From an uncultured Bacteroidales bacterium (GTDB lineage: Bacteria > Bacteroidota > Bacteroidia > Bacteroidales > UBA932), in contig CAMJBH010000004.1 in NCBI GenBank assembly GCA_946403855.1, positions 62,001 to 126,000 of the forward strand: DNA of 64,000 nt. The letters run 5' to 3'. Of this stretch, positions 27,383-37,530 are shown in pieces. The translations under genes were made by a program, and so were the position numbers. The notes below the pieces were generated by a model that did no database searches, was not told the DNA's origin, and saw only the letters and a program-made list of their open reading frames with translations. How positions within the stretch are numbered: the first letter of the stretch is position 1; each line of letters opens with the position of its first letter.

Positions 27383-30278
27383 CCCTGCCGGTCCGGCCGT
27401 CCACGCAGATTTTTATATCCTCATCCAAGCGAATGTGCTTGACATATTCGCTTTCACTCACTGCCGGCAACTCAGACAGTTTGGCATAATCGACGAAGTC
27501 ATCTTTGCGGGAAAACTCATCAACGCTTACATACCCCACGTTGAACGAAGTCAAGTTCTGGAAGAAATGGGATCCCTGGCTGGGGTCCACCCGGAAATCG
27601 TCGAGGGAACATTCCACCAGGGCTTTAGCCTCTGAAATATCGCTCCAGACCACTGGAATGCCAAGTGTGGGAATGCTCGAACCCCAACGCCCGTATCCGA
27701 TTAAAACGTAGCCCCTTCCCTCCTTTCTCATTTCAGCGTTAATGGACTTTATCTCCTCGGCTATGAGCCCGGTCTTCATTTTGTCGAAACAGTCTTTCTT
27801 GACGTAAACGATATCCCTCACGTCGGCAGTCCAGCCGGTACCGAGTGAACTGGTAGAACGGATAAGCGCTCCACTGTCATCTATCTTGGACCAGTCAACC
27901 TCCGTACGCAGCCCGTCCGTAGAAATAGGACGGATCTGCAGCAGGTGGAATATCCTGGATTCCAAATCAACGGCGAACTCAAGTTCGACATTGCATTTCA
28001 TTTCGCATACGGCCACCTCCAGAAGATGCTTTATGATATCCGCAAGCGGGAAGGTCCCGTACCTTAGAATATGGGCGAACGTAACGGCCTTCGGGCCTTC
28101 GGCAAGCGCCGAATCCACAATTCTGCCATTCTGATAATCATATGTAGAGGCCACCTTGGCAAAGGCCTTGAACTTGCCGCAGTCGCTTATCGCAATGCGC
28201 TCCAGGTTCACTGCATCATCTACCGAGGTCTTGAACTTCCCGGGAAGCAGATTCAGGGCATACATAACCTGCTGGGTATCACGCATCGTGAGTTCCGGGG
28301 TAGATGTCTGCACTACATTGTTGGGGTGCGCGGGAGAGAACCTCAGTACCTGCTCACCGTCCACTACAGCCTTGCCCAGACCTAAAGCGATCTTGGCTAT
28401 GCCTTCTTCCGGTTTCTCGTACCCGACCGGGTAGAAATTAACCGACCGGGCAGTTCCCGACACAGCCGGGAAATAGTAACCGTCATCTTCCGAGCCGGAC
28501 AGCTCCTGCAAGATTATTCCCATCTTTTCTTCGGAAATCACGTTGGCTGTAGCGCTGATGTATCCCCTCGATGCGGCGAAATACACCGATGCATATACGC
28601 TCTTTATGGCATTGCCAAGAAGCCGGAGCTGCTGGTCTTCATTTTCCGTACGAGGAATCATGTACGTCGAGTAAACGCCTGCAAACGGCTGATAATAAGA
28701 GTCTTCAAGCTTGGAAGAAGAGCGCACGGCAAGGGGCTTGTCAACCTCCCGGATGAAAACCCTGAGCGATGCCATCAGGTCTGCCGGCAAGGTGGAAGAC
28801 ACAAACTGGGTAAGCAGCTCACTGTCGGACAGATCCGAATTGATGACATACTGCAGGCCGTTCTCCAGAATGAAACGGTCAAAGTACTCAGTAGATATGG
28901 CAAGAGTGCGCGGCACCAGCAAGCGCACGTTATCCCACTTGTTGTACAGATTGTACTTATATAGAATATGGCTCAGAAATGCCAGGCCGCGGGCCTTGCC
29001 TCCGAGGGAACCCTCCCCTATCCTGGCAAATCCAATCGTGTCGTTATATGTTTCCGGACTGAAGCGCGCCACTACGCCCAGACCCTGCGCCGTCCGGTAT
29101 TCGTGAATCAGCCTCACCACATCTTCCCTCAATGAGGGCATGTCGGGATATACTGTATTCTTAATCTTGTCGCCAACGGCGAAGATTCCCCTTGCCAGCA
29201 GCCACCGGGAAATGTAGTTTTTGTCCCTAAGTTCCGATAGATAATTGTCGGGCAGAGTGGACAGGATCTTTTCGGCGCCCTGCAGGTCCGAAGCCCTGGC
29301 AATCTGCCGCAAATGCTTGTCCGTCACCACGAAATCGCCAAAACCGAACTCCCTGCCGATATACTCTCCGAGCTCATGGGTAAGCATCTTGGACTGCTTG
29401 AGCAGGAACCCTGCCCCAAGCCCCATCGCCACGCTGCGCATGCTCTCCTGAGAAGACTGCATCAATATAGGCATACGGGGAGTCTCCTTGCGTATATACC
29501 GGCACAAGTCCACGCCGGCGTCGAGTTTCTCAGTCTCCGGGCTGTCTCCCTTATGACGGACGAAACCGATATCGGAGATGACGCCCAGCATCTGGTCTTT
29601 GTAACGCCCGAACAGATCTACTGCGTCATCGTAGTTGGTAGCCAGAAGGATTTTGGGACGGGCCCTTTTGCGGAATATCTGTTGGTCCTCATTGAGCGCA
29701 TCTTCAAGAGCGGCGACATTTTGCTGCAGAACCAGTTTGTACAACAGCGGGAGGTATGTCGAATAGTACCGCACCGAATCTTCTACAAGCAGTATGCACT
29801 GAACCCCGCCGCCCAGTATGTCTTTTTCGGCGTTCAAGCTGTCTTCCAGCAGCTTGACTATTGCAATGATCAGATCGGTAGAGCCGCTCCAGCAGAAGGC
29901 ATAATCTATGCTGCTGGTATCCTGCATCTTGAGCTTGCGCCATACTTCCCTGGAATAGGACGCAAGCAGGACTATTGGAGTCTGAGGGGCCATGGATTTC
30001 ATGCGGCGCGAGAAGTCAAAGACGTCCAGCGTGCCGGAGTTGTACATAGCTATCACCAGGTCGAACTCTTCTCCGGACTCTGTGAGAGACAGCGCCTCTG
30101 CCGTCGTTTCCACCCGCTCGAACACAGGCGGGTTAGACAGGTTCAGTTCGGAATACTCGCGCGAGATGCGCATATCCAGACGTCCGTCTTCTTCAAGAGA
30201 GAAATTATCGTAATTATTGCATACAAGCAGTATCCTGTGGATACGGCGGCTCATCAGGGAAAAGGGTTCGGGCTGCAT
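27366..30278 (-). CDS. Receiver-domain protein fused to a PEP-synthase-type ATP-binding domain
   Basis: 970 residues. The first N-terminal receiver-like domain (about 14-150) lacks the acidic pocket and phosphoacceptor Asp. The second (about 160-310) has ILLVEDS and SDIGF, consistent with an intact acidic pocket. From about 430 comes a pyruvate phosphate dikinase N-terminal (ATP-grasp) domain: GSLGGKARGLAFL, the KPLAVRSSSKLEDS loop, and LLQIRPIS near 790. The swivelling phospho-His domain and the PEP/pyruvate TIM barrel of true PEP synthase are not visible. The C-terminal 170 residues have a distinct domain (GYGRWGSSIPTLGIPV). Proteins of this layout occur in Bacteroidota but I know no function; a phosphotransfer or ATP-dependent regulatory role is inference. 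Confidence 0.75.
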   Translation of the reverse strand: MQPEPFSLMSRRIHRILLVCNNYDNFSLEEDGRLDMRISREYSELNLSNPPVFERVETTAEALSLTESGEEFDLVIAMYNSGTLDVFDFSRRMKSMAPQTPIVLLASYSREVWRKLKMQDTSSIDYAFCWSGSTDLIIAIVKLLEDSLNAEKDILGGGVQCILLVEDSVRYYSTYLPLLYKLVLQQNVAALEDALNEDQQIFRKRARPKILLATNYDDAVDLFGRYKDQMLGVISDIGFVRHKGDSPETEKLDAGVDLCRYIRKETPRMPILMQSSQESMRSVAMGLGAGFLLKQSKMLTHELGEYIGREFGFGDFVVTDKHLRQIARASDLQGAEKILSTLPDNYLSELRDKNYISRWLLARGIFAVGDKIKNTVYPDMPSLREDVVRLIHEYRTAQGLGVVARFSPETYNDTIGFARIGEGSLGGKARGLAFLSHILYKYNLYNKWDNVRLLVPRTLAISTEYFDRFILENGLQYVINSDLSDSELLTQFVSSTLPADLMASLRVFIREVDKPLAVRSSSKLEDSYYQPFAGVYSTYMIPRTENEDQQLRLLGNAIKSVYASVYFAASRGYISATANVISEEKMGIILQELSGSEDDGYYFPAVSGTARSVNFYPVGYEKPEEGIAKIALGLGKAVVDGEQVLRFSPAHPNNVVQTSTPELTMRDTQQVMYALNLLPGKFKTSVDDAVNLERIAISDCGKFKAFAKVASTYDYQNGRIVDSALAEGPKAVTFAHILRYGTFPLADIIKHLLEVAVCEMKCNVELEFAVDLESRIFHLLQIRPISTDGLRTEVDWSKIDDSGALIRSTSSLGTGWTADVRDIVYVKKDCFDKMKTGLIAEEIKSINAEMRKEGRGYVLIGYGRWGSSIPTLGIPVVWSDISEAKALVECSLDDFRVDPSQGSHFFQNLTSFNVGYVSVDEFSRKDDFVDYAKLSELPAVSESEYVKHIRLDEDIKICVDGRTGRAMIAL

Positions 30279-30298
30279 GACTACAAGCTTTATACAAG

Positions 30299-30306
30299 CA
30301 AAAATA
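30299..30306 (-). promoter_or_regulatory. Bacteroidota -7 promoter element for the receiver/PPDK-like gene
   Basis: Minus-strand TATTTTTG, 20 nt upstream of the ATG at 30278. Confidence 0.65.
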
Positions 30307-30328
30307 CATAAAATCGGGCTTACTTACA

Positions 30329-30355
30329 AAAAAACAGGTGCCGCATTGGCACCTG
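30329..30355 (-). terminator. Minus-strand intrinsic terminator
   Basis: The 8-bp stem CAGGTGCC/GGCACCTG (30335-30342 and 30348-30355) with a 5-nt loop is followed, in the minus direction, by seven T residues. It terminates transcription coming from the right, where no protein-coding gene lies on this strand. Confidence 0.75.
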
Positions 30356-30476
30356 CCCGATCAGTCGTCGAATCTGACAAAATTGCAGTTGCGGTTGAAT
30401 TTCAATTGTATTTAACTATTTACCGTCGGCGCTTGCGTCTAGGGGATAATCAATTTCTTCATAATGACTTATATTA
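30329..30476 (-). ncRNA. Candidate small RNA between the receiver/PPDK gene and obg
   Basis: A minus-strand -7 element (30482-30489) and a good minus-strand intrinsic terminator (30329-30355) bracket about 145 nt that contain no credible gene. The only ATG (minus strand, about 30461) opens a 7-codon frame. The unit ends before the -7 element of the receiver/PPDK gene, so it would be an independent transcript. I do not recognise a known RNA family (not RNase P, 6S or tmRNA). The ends are inferred from the signals only. Confidence 0.35.
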
Positions 30477-30481
30477 TTATC

Positions 30482-30489
30482 CAAAAGTA
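30482..30489 (-). promoter_or_regulatory. Possible -7 promoter element for the candidate small RNA
   Basis: Minus-strand TACTTTTG fits TAnnTTTG. The nearest TTG upstream is about 23 bp away, longer than usual, so this is weaker than the other promoters. Confidence 0.4.
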
Positions 30490-30568
30490 TAATGGTATTT
30501 TGTACAGTATTGCAAGTTTCTGTCGGAGCCTATAGAAACGTCCGCTTCGCCATATCAAAAAGAATCGT

Positions 30569-30576
30569 TACCTTTG
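30569..30576 (+). promoter_or_regulatory. Bacteroidota -7 promoter element for obg
   Basis: TACCTTTG, 7 nt before the obg ATG. Confidence 0.65.
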
Positions 30577-30583
30577 CAACATT

Positions 30584-31576
30584 ATGGCCGAAAGCAATTT
30601 CATAGACTACGTTAAAATATACTGCGCCAGCGGACACGGCGGCGCAGGATCGATGCACCTGCACAGGGCGAAATATATTCCCAAAGGAGGCCCCGACGGA
30701 GGTGACGGAGGACGTGGAGGACATATCATCCTTCGGGCAAATGCCCAGTTCTGGACACTCATACACCTTAAGTACCGCAAGCATATAAAAGCCGACGACG
30801 GGCAGAAAGGCGGCGCAGCCTTGTGCAAAGGAAAAAACGGCGCCGACATTATCCTGGACGTCCCTGTGGGCACCGTCGTCAAGGATGCAGAGACCGGCGA
30901 GCAGTTGTTCGACCTGGCCGAAGACGGACAGGAACGCATACTTTGCAAGGGCGGAAGAGGCGGCCTGGGCAACAATAATTTCAAGACGGCGACCAACCAA
31001 ACGCCCCGTTATGCCCAACCCGGCGAAGACGGGCAGGAAGGAGTTTACATACTGGAACTCAAGCTGTTGGCCGATGTCGGCCTGGTAGGTTTCCCAAATG
31101 CCGGCAAATCCACTCTCCTTGCCTCCATCACGTCGGCAAAACCCAAAATAGCATCTTACGCATTCACCACGCTCGAGCCTAATCTGGGCATAGTCAGATA
31201 CCACGACGACCGTTCCTTCGTCATGGCGGATATTCCCGGAATCATCGAAGGAGCCCACGAAGGCAAAGGCATAGGGACACGCTTCCTCAGGCATATCGAA
31301 CGCAACTCCGTCCTGCTTTTCATGGTCAGCTGCGAAGAAGAAGACATCGCCGGAAGCTATAAGACGCTCCTTAAGGAACTAAAGCTCTACAACCCCGAAC
31401 TGCTCTCCAAGCAGCGGGTACTGGCAGTGACCAAATGCGATCTGATTGACAGCGACATAGAAAACGAAATAGAAGCAGGACTGCCCAAACGCCTGCCGCA
31501 TGTTTTCATTTCTTCCGCCACCGGACAAGGGCTCGACAAACTCAAGGACCTTCTATGGAAAGCTCTTCAGCAATAA
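30584..31576 (+). CDS. obg: Obg-family ribosome-associated GTPase
   Basis: 330 residues. The glycine-rich Obg fold occupies about 1-160 ([30 protein letters not shown]). It is followed by the GTPase domain with G1 [11 protein letters not shown] (about 168-178), G3 [14 protein letters not shown] and G4 TKCDL. It has a role in ribosome assembly and stress control. The C-terminal OCT domain of some Obg proteins is absent, as is common in this phylum. It overlaps the downstream PAP2 gene by 22 nt. Confidence 0.96.
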   Translation: MAESNFIDYVKIYCASGHGGAGSMHLHRAKYIPKGGPDGGDGGRGGHIILRANAQFWTLIHLKYRKHIKADDGQKGGAALCKGKNGADIILDVPVGTVVKDAETGEQLFDLAEDGQERILCKGGRGGLGNNNFKTATNQTPRYAQPGEDGQEGVYILELKLLADVGLVGFPNAGKSTLLASITSAKPKIASYAFTTLEPNLGIVRYHDDRSFVMADIPGIIEGAHEGKGIGTRFLRHIERNSVLLFMVSCEEEDIAGSYKTLLKELKLYNPELLSKQRVLAVTKCDLIDSDIENEIEAGLPKRLPHVFISSATGQGLDKLKDLLWKALQQ

Positions 31577-32163
31577 GCGGCGCCCTGAGATCTTTGCACC
31601 ATCTGGACAAGGATATCACTCTGGCCATCAACTCCTGCAATTCTCCCCTGTCAGACACTGTATGGCAGGTCATTACGGACCACAGGACATGGATTGTCCT
31701 TTACATTGGAATCGCCGTACTGATGGTCATGCGACTGGGATGGAAAAAGGGGCTTGTGGCCATTCTCGCCTGCATTTTGTGCGTCGTGGCATGTGACCAG
31801 CTTGCAAATGTCATCAAGGAAGCGGTCCAGCGCCTGAGGCCGGTTTTCGACCAAGAGATGATAGCCCGTGGCCTCCATGTCCTGGAAGTGCCCGGCAAAC
31901 CGTACGGCTTTTACTCCGCCCACGCCGCCAACACCGCCGGCTTCGTTGTTTGTTCCTGGATGGGGCTGCGCCAAGATAAGTCCCGGAGCTACAACGCATA
32001 CCTTGTGCTTATGAGCATATGGGCTTTCGTGGTAGGTATGAGCCGGGTATTCGTGGGCAAGCACTTCCTGGGCGATGTGCTCGCCGGTTTTGCCGTAGGC
32101 ATAGCCATCGGCCTCCTGTGCTCTTTCGTCGCTTCGCTGGCCGTCAGGAAATTGAAAATATAA
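31555..32163 (+). CDS. PAP2-family membrane phosphatase
   Basis: 202 residues with several membrane helices. The PAP2 motifs are KEAVQRLRP (C1), YSAHAAN (C2, with Tyr where Pro is usual) and [13 protein letters not shown] (C3, with the catalytic His and Asp). The placement of motifs between helices resembles undecaprenyl-pyrophosphate phosphatases of the PgpB/BcrC type, but the substrate is not certain. It starts 22 nt inside the end of obg and is presumably co-transcribed with it. The neighbouring convergent gene is murF, so a cell-wall lipid carrier role would fit. Confidence 0.82.
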   Translation: MESSSAISGALRSLHHLDKDITLAINSCNSPLSDTVWQVITDHRTWIVLYIGIAVLMVMRLGWKKGLVAILACILCVVACDQLANVIKEAVQRLRPVFDQEMIARGLHVLEVPGKPYGFYSAHAANTAGFVVCSWMGLRQDKSRSYNAYLVLMSIWAFVVGMSRVFVGKHFLGDVLAGFAVGIAIGLLCSFVASLAVRKLKI

Positions 32164-32185
32164 GGAAGATGCTCCCCCTCCCTTG

Positions 32186-33487
32186 TCAGAGTTCGGGAAG
32201 CACTTCTTCCATGCGTATGCCCCTGGATCCCTTGACCAGGATTGCATATCCGCTAAGGCCTTTATCATGCAGAGCAGCCTTCAACGAAGCTGAATCAGGG
32301 AACCAGGTAAACCCTTCCAGTCCGGTATCTCTCAATGCTTTAGCAAACTCTTCGCCAACCAAGCACGCATCCAGTTCCAGAGACTTCAGGAGTTCCAGGA
32401 TACGCTTGTGCTCCATTAGCGATTCTGTTCCCAGTTCACGCATATCCCCAAGGAGGGCAAGCTTCTGCGGAGCCTGAAGGGACGAGAAATTGAGTACCGC
32501 CGCTTTCATGGAAGAAGGGTTGGCGTTGTATGCATCGACGATGAGGGTATTCCTGGCTGTCTTTACCAATTGCGAACGCTGGTTGGACGGGACATAAGCC
32601 TCAATGGCAGCTACAGCCTCGGTGCGAGGCACGCCAAAGCGCTCGCCAACAGCCAATGCTGCAAGCACATTGGCCGCATTGTATGCTCCTACCAATTGGG
32701 TGTGTATCTCTTCTCCTGCCAACTTGATACCCAAGAACGGGTTATCGGGAGAAGTGGGAAGAATCTCGCAGCCCTGGTATTTTATCCCATAGCCATAAAA
32801 ATGGCAGGGCAAACCGGAAGCCATCTCCCGCAGGTCAGCATCGTCTTCATTGATAAAGATGAGGCTGCCTTCGTGCCCGCCAAGCCAGCGGTAGAGGGCG
32901 CCCTTGGCCCTTTTCACGCCTTCAAATGAGCCGAAACCCAGCAGATGGGCGCGGCCGACATTGGTGATGAGGCCAAAATCGGGACGGCTAACCTGCACCA
33001 GTTTCTCGATATCGTCGGGATGGTTGGCGCCCATTTCAATAACGGCTATTTCTGTATCCGGAGTGATGGACAGCAGGCTCAAGGGAACTCCTATATCGTT
33101 GTTCAGATTGCCTTTGGTGGCGGTGACTTTGAACTTTCTGGCCAGCACTGCCGCAATGAGCTCCTTGGTGGTTGTCTTTCCGTTGGTTCCGGTGAGCCCT
33201 ATAACCGGCAAACGCCCATCGCGCACATGTGTACGGTGCCAGACGGCAAGGTCACGCAGAGCCGCCAGGGTATCCGGGACCTTGATGAACCTGGGATCAT
33301 CTGGCAGGGGCGCATCTTCGCTGACCACAGCCCAGGCGGCGCCTGAGTCCAGCGCAGCCGCCGCAAAATCGTTGCCGTCAAAATTTTCACCACGAAGGGC
33401 GAAGAACATCTCTCCGCCCTTAATAGCACGGCTGTCAGTGGTGACACGATAAGAACAGCCGCAATATTTTTGATATAAGTCTTTCAT
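32186..33487 (-). CDS. murF: UDP-N-acetylmuramoyl-tripeptide--D-alanyl-D-alanine ligase
   Basis: 433 residues. The Mur-ligase N-terminal domain ([21 protein letters not shown]) is followed by the ATP loop [13 protein letters not shown] (about 98-110), the [13 protein letters not shown] motif and the ligase C-terminal domain ([13 protein letters not shown]). It adds D-Ala-D-Ala to UDP-MurNAc-tripeptide. The ATG overlaps the dut stop (ATGA); it is the last gene of the nucleoside-MFS, dut, murF operon. Confidence 0.95.
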   Translation of the reverse strand: MKDLYQKYCGCSYRVTTDSRAIKGGEMFFALRGENFDGNDFAAAALDSGAAWAVVSEDAPLPDDPRFIKVPDTLAALRDLAVWHRTHVRDGRLPVIGLTGTNGKTTTKELIAAVLARKFKVTATKGNLNNDIGVPLSLLSITPDTEIAVIEMGANHPDDIEKLVQVSRPDFGLITNVGRAHLLGFGSFEGVKRAKGALYRWLGGHEGSLIFINEDDADLREMASGLPCHFYGYGIKYQGCEILPTSPDNPFLGIKLAGEEIHTQLVGAYNAANVLAALAVGERFGVPRTEAVAAIEAYVPSNQRSQLVKTARNTLIVDAYNANPSSMKAAVLNFSSLQAPQKLALLGDMRELGTESLMEHKRILELLKSLELDACLVGEEFAKALRDTGLEGFTWFPDSASLKAALHDKGLSGYAILVKGSRGIRMEEVLPEL

Positions 33488-33918
33488 TTTGTACCTGTAC
33501 TGCCGAATCCGCCCTCACCTCGGGATGATTCAGCCAAAGAATCTGCAAGCTCCCACTCCAGACGTTCGTGGCGGGCAAGCACCAGCTGGGCTATGCGCTC
33601 CCCTTTCTCCACGACAAATTCTTCGCCTGAGAGATTGGCAAGAATAACACACACCTCGCCGCGGTAGTCGGCATCTATCGTGCCGGGGGCATTGAGGACA
33701 GTTATACCTTTCTTCGCCGCAAGCCCGCTACGCGGCCGCACCTGGACCTCGAACCCGGCAGGGATCTCCAAATAGAGTCCCGTGGGCACTATTGCACGTC
33801 CGAGCGGCTTGAGCACTATGGGCTCATCGTTGGCAGCCCTAACATCCAGACCGGCGGCCAGTTCCGTGGCATATTCCGGCAGTGGATTCGAGCTGCGGTT
33901 TATAACCTTAACCTTCAT
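33484..33918 (-). CDS. dut: dUTP diphosphatase
   Basis: 144 residues from the ATG at 33918 ([10 protein letters not shown]), which shares one base with the MFS stop. The five dUTPase motifs are recognisable: [42 protein letters not shown] and the C-terminal [10 protein letters not shown]. It hydrolyses dUTP to dUMP, protecting DNA from uracil. Coupling to a nucleoside-type transporter fits pyrimidine metabolism. Confidence 0.96.
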   Translation of the reverse strand: MKVKVINRSSNPLPEYATELAAGLDVRAANDEPIVLKPLGRAIVPTGLYLEIPAGFEVQVRPRSGLAAKKGITVLNAPGTIDADYRGEVCVILANLSGEEFVVEKGERIAQLVLARHERLEWELADSLAESSRGEGGFGSTGTK

Positions 33919-35195
33919 TACGCAGCTTTTTGCTTCTGGGGGTCCTTGAACATAATCATAAAGAGAATGGCGACCACCAGAGAATATCCTGCAAAGATGT
34001 ACCATGCAGTGGGCCATTTTGCCGGGTCCTGGAAAACACCGACAGCCTCCACCACAGCACCTGCAGCAAGAGTTCCGACTGTAGCTCCTAAGCCATTGGT
34101 CATCAACATGAAAACGCCCTGAGCGCTGGAGCGGATATCGGTCGTTGTGTTCTGTTCAACATAGAGCGAACCGGAGATATTGAAGAAGTCGAAGGCCACG
34201 CCGTACACGATGCAGCTGAGTATGAACAGCAGAACGCCCGGCATGGCGGGATTGCCAAGTCCGAAGAAGCCGAAACGGAAGACCCAGGCGAACATGGCGA
34301 TGAGCATTACCTTCTTGATGCCGAACTTCTTCATGCAGAACGGTATCAACAGGATGCAGAGCGTCTCGGAAGCCTGGCTGATAGCTATCAGGGCATTGGA
34401 GTTCTTGACTGCAAATGTATCCTTCAGCGCAGGGTCGGAGGCAAATGATCCGAGGAAAGTATTGGCGTAACCGTTGGTGATCTGAAGGGCGGAGCCAAGC
34501 AGCATCGAGAAGATGAAGAACACCGCGAACTGACGGTCCTTGAAGAGGGTGAACGCCTTGAGTCCGAAGGCATCTACGAAAGACTGCTTGCCCGCATTCT
34601 TGTTAACCGGGCAGGCAGGCATCGTGAGCGCGTAGGCGCAAAGGACCAGCGAAAGGATTCCGGAAGAAAGCAGCTGCGTGTAGCTATCCTGCATTGCCAC
34701 TCCGTCGATTTTCAGGAAGTTGGTCAGCAGCATACTGCAGATGAAACCTATGGTACCGAACACGCGGATAGGAGGAAATGCCTCAACAGGATCCAGTCCT
34801 TCCCTGGTCAGCGCATTGTAGGCTACAGAGTTGGCGATTGCTATCGTGGGCATGAAGAAGGCCACGCTGAGGCTGTACAATGTGAAGAGCGGGGCGAAGG
34901 CCACTGCTCCTCCAGCTTTCATACAATAGAATCCGGCTCCCAACATAAAGAGACCGGCAAATCCATGGCACAGGGAAAGAACTTTCTGCGCTTCGATTTT
35001 GCGGTCCGCCACAATACCCATCAGGGTGGGCATGAAGATGGATACTATGCCCTGCATGGCAAAGAACCACTTGATCTGCGGGCCAAGTCCGATGTTGCCC
35101 AGATAGCGGCCCAGCGATGTAAGATAAGCACCCCAGACTGCGAATTCCAGGAAATTCAACAGAATCAACTTGACGGTAATAGGTTTGATTTTCAT
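33918..35195 (-). CDS. MFS transporter of the nucleoside:H+ symporter (NupG-like) family
   Basis: 425 residues with about twelve hydrophobic segments. The N-terminus ([19 protein letters not shown]) and the [15 protein letters not shown] loop match the nucleoside:H+ symporter family found in Bacteroidota. Import of nucleosides across the inner membrane is inferred and is supported by the overlapping dut gene. The leader from the -7 element is about 43 nt. Confidence 0.78.
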   Translation of the reverse strand: MKIKPITVKLILLNFLEFAVWGAYLTSLGRYLGNIGLGPQIKWFFAMQGIVSIFMPTLMGIVADRKIEAQKVLSLCHGFAGLFMLGAGFYCMKAGGAVAFAPLFTLYSLSVAFFMPTIAIANSVAYNALTREGLDPVEAFPPIRVFGTIGFICSMLLTNFLKIDGVAMQDSYTQLLSSGILSLVLCAYALTMPACPVNKNAGKQSFVDAFGLKAFTLFKDRQFAVFFIFSMLLGSALQITNGYANTFLGSFASDPALKDTFAVKNSNALIAISQASETLCILLIPFCMKKFGIKKVMLIAMFAWVFRFGFFGLGNPAMPGVLLFILSCIVYGVAFDFFNISGSLYVEQNTTTDIRSSAQGVFMLMTNGLGATVGTLAAGAVVEAVGVFQDPAKWPTAWYIFAGYSLVVAILFMIMFKDPQKQKAA

Positions 35196-35238
35196 CTGTA
35201 ATATGGTTAATTGTTACTCTATGCGTATGGTCAAGATA

Positions 35239-35246
35239 CAAATATA
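35239..35246 (-). promoter_or_regulatory. Bacteroidota -7 promoter element for the MFS-dut-murF operon
   Basis: Minus-strand TATATTTG, 43 nt upstream of the MFS ATG and divergent from the tgt promoter. Confidence 0.65.
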
Positions 35247-35258
35247 CAATTTTTTCAG

Positions 35259-35266
35259 TATTTTTG
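35259..35266 (+). promoter_or_regulatory. Bacteroidota -7 promoter element for tgt
   Basis: TATTTTTG, only 4 nt before the tgt ATG, which implies a leaderless mRNA. Confidence 0.7.
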
Positions 35267-35270
35267 CATT

Positions 35271-36404
35271 ATGTTCTCTTTCACGAAAACTGCATCGGAT
35301 CCAGGATCTTCAGCCCGCACAGGAGTCATACATACCGACCACGGTCAGGTACAGACACCCATTTTCATGCCGGTAGGCACGGTGGGCTCGGTCAAAGGTG
35401 TTTATCACAAGGATCTTAAAGAAGATATACGCGCCGAGATCATTCTCGGCAATACATACCACCTGTACCTGCGTCCCGGACTGGATATCCTCAGGGCCGC
35501 CGGCGGACTGCATAAATTCGAAAACTGGGACAGGCCCATACTCACCGACAGCGGCGGCTTCCAGATTTTCAGCCTCAGCAAAATACGCAAAATAACTGCT
35601 GAGGGGTGCAAGTTCCAGTCCCACATCGACGGCTCGCGGCACATGTTCACCCCCGAGAACAACGTGGACACCCAGCGCATCATCGGAGCCGACATCATGA
35701 TGGCTCTGGACGAGTGCTGCCCGGGCGATGCAGACAGGCGCTATGCCACTGAATCGCTTAAGCTTACGCAGTCTTGGCTGGAGCGTTACTCCAAGAGGTT
35801 CAACGAAACGTCGCCGCTATACGGATACGAGCAGACCTTCTTCCCCATCATTCAGGGATGCACCTGGCCGGACCTGAGAGTACAGGCGGCCGAACACGCG
35901 CTGGAGCACTCCAAAGTCGGTATCGCCATCGGCGGCCTGGCCGTCGGAGAGCCTACCGAGGTGATGTACGAAATGCTGGAAGTCCTCGACCCAGTAATTC
36001 CCCAGGACAGGGCGCGCTACCTCATGGGCGTCGGCACTCCTGCGAACATACTCGAAGGCATAGCGCGCGGCGTGGACATGTTCGACTGCGTCATGCCGAC
36101 CCGCAACGGGCGCAACGCCATGCTGTTCACCTGGAACGGCATAATGAACCTGCGAAACGCCAAATGGGCCGACGATTTCTCGCCCATCGATCCCGACGGA
36201 ACGTCTTTTGTGGATCATAGCTACACCAAAGCTTACCTGCACCACCTTTTCATCGCCGGAGAGATGTTTGCTGCAATGCTTGCGAGCGAGCACAACCTCG
36301 CATTTTACCTGGACCTGGTGAGACAGGCCCGGGAGCATATCAAACTCGGCGATTTCACGCCCTGGAAGCAGGAAGCCGTAAAACACATTAGCCAGAGACT
36401 GTAA
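35271..36404 (+). CDS. tgt: Queuine/preQ1 tRNA-ribosyltransferase, zinc-less type
   Basis: 377 residues from the ATG at 35271 (MFSFTKTA). The TIM-barrel catalytic motifs DSGGFQIFSL and FDCVMPTRNGRNAMLFT are intact. It exchanges guanine for preQ1 at position 34 of GUN tRNAs. The C-terminal CxCxxC...H zinc site of classical bacterial TGT is replaced by a Cys-free segment (WADDFSPIDPDG), which I recall from other Bacteroidota homologues. The stop overlaps the start of the lptG-like gene by one base. Confidence 0.94.
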   Translation: MFSFTKTASDPGSSARTGVIHTDHGQVQTPIFMPVGTVGSVKGVYHKDLKEDIRAEIILGNTYHLYLRPGLDILRAAGGLHKFENWDRPILTDSGGFQIFSLSKIRKITAEGCKFQSHIDGSRHMFTPENNVDTQRIIGADIMMALDECCPGDADRRYATESLKLTQSWLERYSKRFNETSPLYGYEQTFFPIIQGCTWPDLRVQAAEHALEHSKVGIAIGGLAVGEPTEVMYEMLEVLDPVIPQDRARYLMGVGTPANILEGIARGVDMFDCVMPTRNGRNAMLFTWNGIMNLRNAKWADDFSPIDPDGTSFVDHSYTKAYLHHLFIAGEMFAAMLASEHNLAFYLDLVRQAREHIKLGDFTPWKQEAVKHISQRL

Positions 36405-37498
36405 TGACGCTTAAACCCAAAATACTGGACCGCTACATAATGAAGAAGTTCCTCACGACCTTCTTCATAGCGCTGCTGGTCATTATAGTGATAGTCATCA
36501 TCTTCGACATATCTGAAAAAATAGAGAACTTCGTAGAGCATGAAGTACCGCTCAAGTCGATCATATTCGACTACTACGTGAATTTCATACCGTACTTCAT
36601 AAACATGTTCTCTCCCCTCTTCGTTTTCATAACGGTCATCTTCTTCACTTCCCGCATGGCCGCGAATTCCGAGATCATAGCCATATTGTCGGGCGGTGTC
36701 AGCTACGGACGCATGATGGTGCCGTACATGGTGTCCGCTGCCATAATAGCCCTGCTGTCACTGGGACTCAACCTATTTATAATCCCGCGGTCCAACGCTA
36801 CCAGGGTTGAGTTCGAGACCAAATATGTGGATCAAAATTACACCAAATACAGCCGTAACAACGTCCACTACCAGATAGCTCCGGGACAGTTCGTCTATGT
36901 GCAGTCATTCAGCGCATACAACAACACGGCCTACAAATTCACACTTGAGTCCATAGAAGACAACAAGCTGGTGTCAAAGCTTACCGCGGAATCCGCCGTC
37001 TGGGACAGCACCATGGACGGCTGGCACCTGAGGCGCTACTTCCTGCGCGACTATACCAAGGGGCTGGAAGACCATGTCCGCTGCGGAGAATCCCTCGACA
37101 CGGTGATCGCCCTCAAGTTGAGCGACTTTTACCGTAACCAGAAGACGGTGGAAACACTGCCGCAGAAAGACCTGAACGCCCTCATCTCCACCCAGAAGAT
37201 GCGCGGCGATTCCAACGTCATGTATGCTCAGATAGAGAAGAACAGGCGCATGACACTGCCCTTCTCCGCATTCATACTCACCATTATGGCGGTTGCGCTC
37301 ACAAGCAAAAAGAAACGCGGCGGCATAGGCTTCAACCTAGCGCTTGGCATCGGCCTCGCCTTCCTGTATATCCTGTTCCTCAAGTTCAGCGAAATGTTCG
37401 TGTTCACCGGCACCCTCTCCGCCGGCCTTGCGCTATGGCTGCCGAACTTCGTTTACACCATTATAGCCATCGTTTTGTACAGGATTGCCCCCAAATAG
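36404..37498 (+). CDS. LptF/LptG-family permease of the LPS transport complex
   Basis: 364 residues. The YjgP/YjgQ family layout is clear: three N-terminal helices (about 15-125, with LDRYIMKKFLTTFF at the start), a periplasmic beta-jellyroll region (about 130-265) and three C-terminal helices (about 275-362). With LptB and its partner permease it should extract lipopolysaccharide from the inner membrane. The start shares one base with the tgt stop. Whether it is LptF or LptG cannot be told from sequence alone. Confidence 0.88.
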   Translation: MTLKPKILDRYIMKKFLTTFFIALLVIIVIVIIFDISEKIENFVEHEVPLKSIIFDYYVNFIPYFINMFSPLFVFITVIFFTSRMAANSEIIAILSGGVSYGRMMVPYMVSAAIIALLSLGLNLFIIPRSNATRVEFETKYVDQNYTKYSRNNVHYQIAPGQFVYVQSFSAYNNTAYKFTLESIEDNKLVSKLTAESAVWDSTMDGWHLRRYFLRDYTKGLEDHVRCGESLDTVIALKLSDFYRNQKTVETLPQKDLNALISTQKMRGDSNVMYAQIEKNRRMTLPFSAFILTIMAVALTSKKKRGGIGFNLALGIGLAFLYILFLKFSEMFVFTGTLSAGLALWLPNFVYTIIAIVLYRIAPK

Positions 37499-37530
37499 CG
37501 CATTGTAACATTTTTGTTAACCATTATAAC

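Noticed and set aside
30440..30462. Seven-codon frame MKKLIIP in the candidate small RNA
   Set aside because: Too short to support as a gene; no conservation evidence available.
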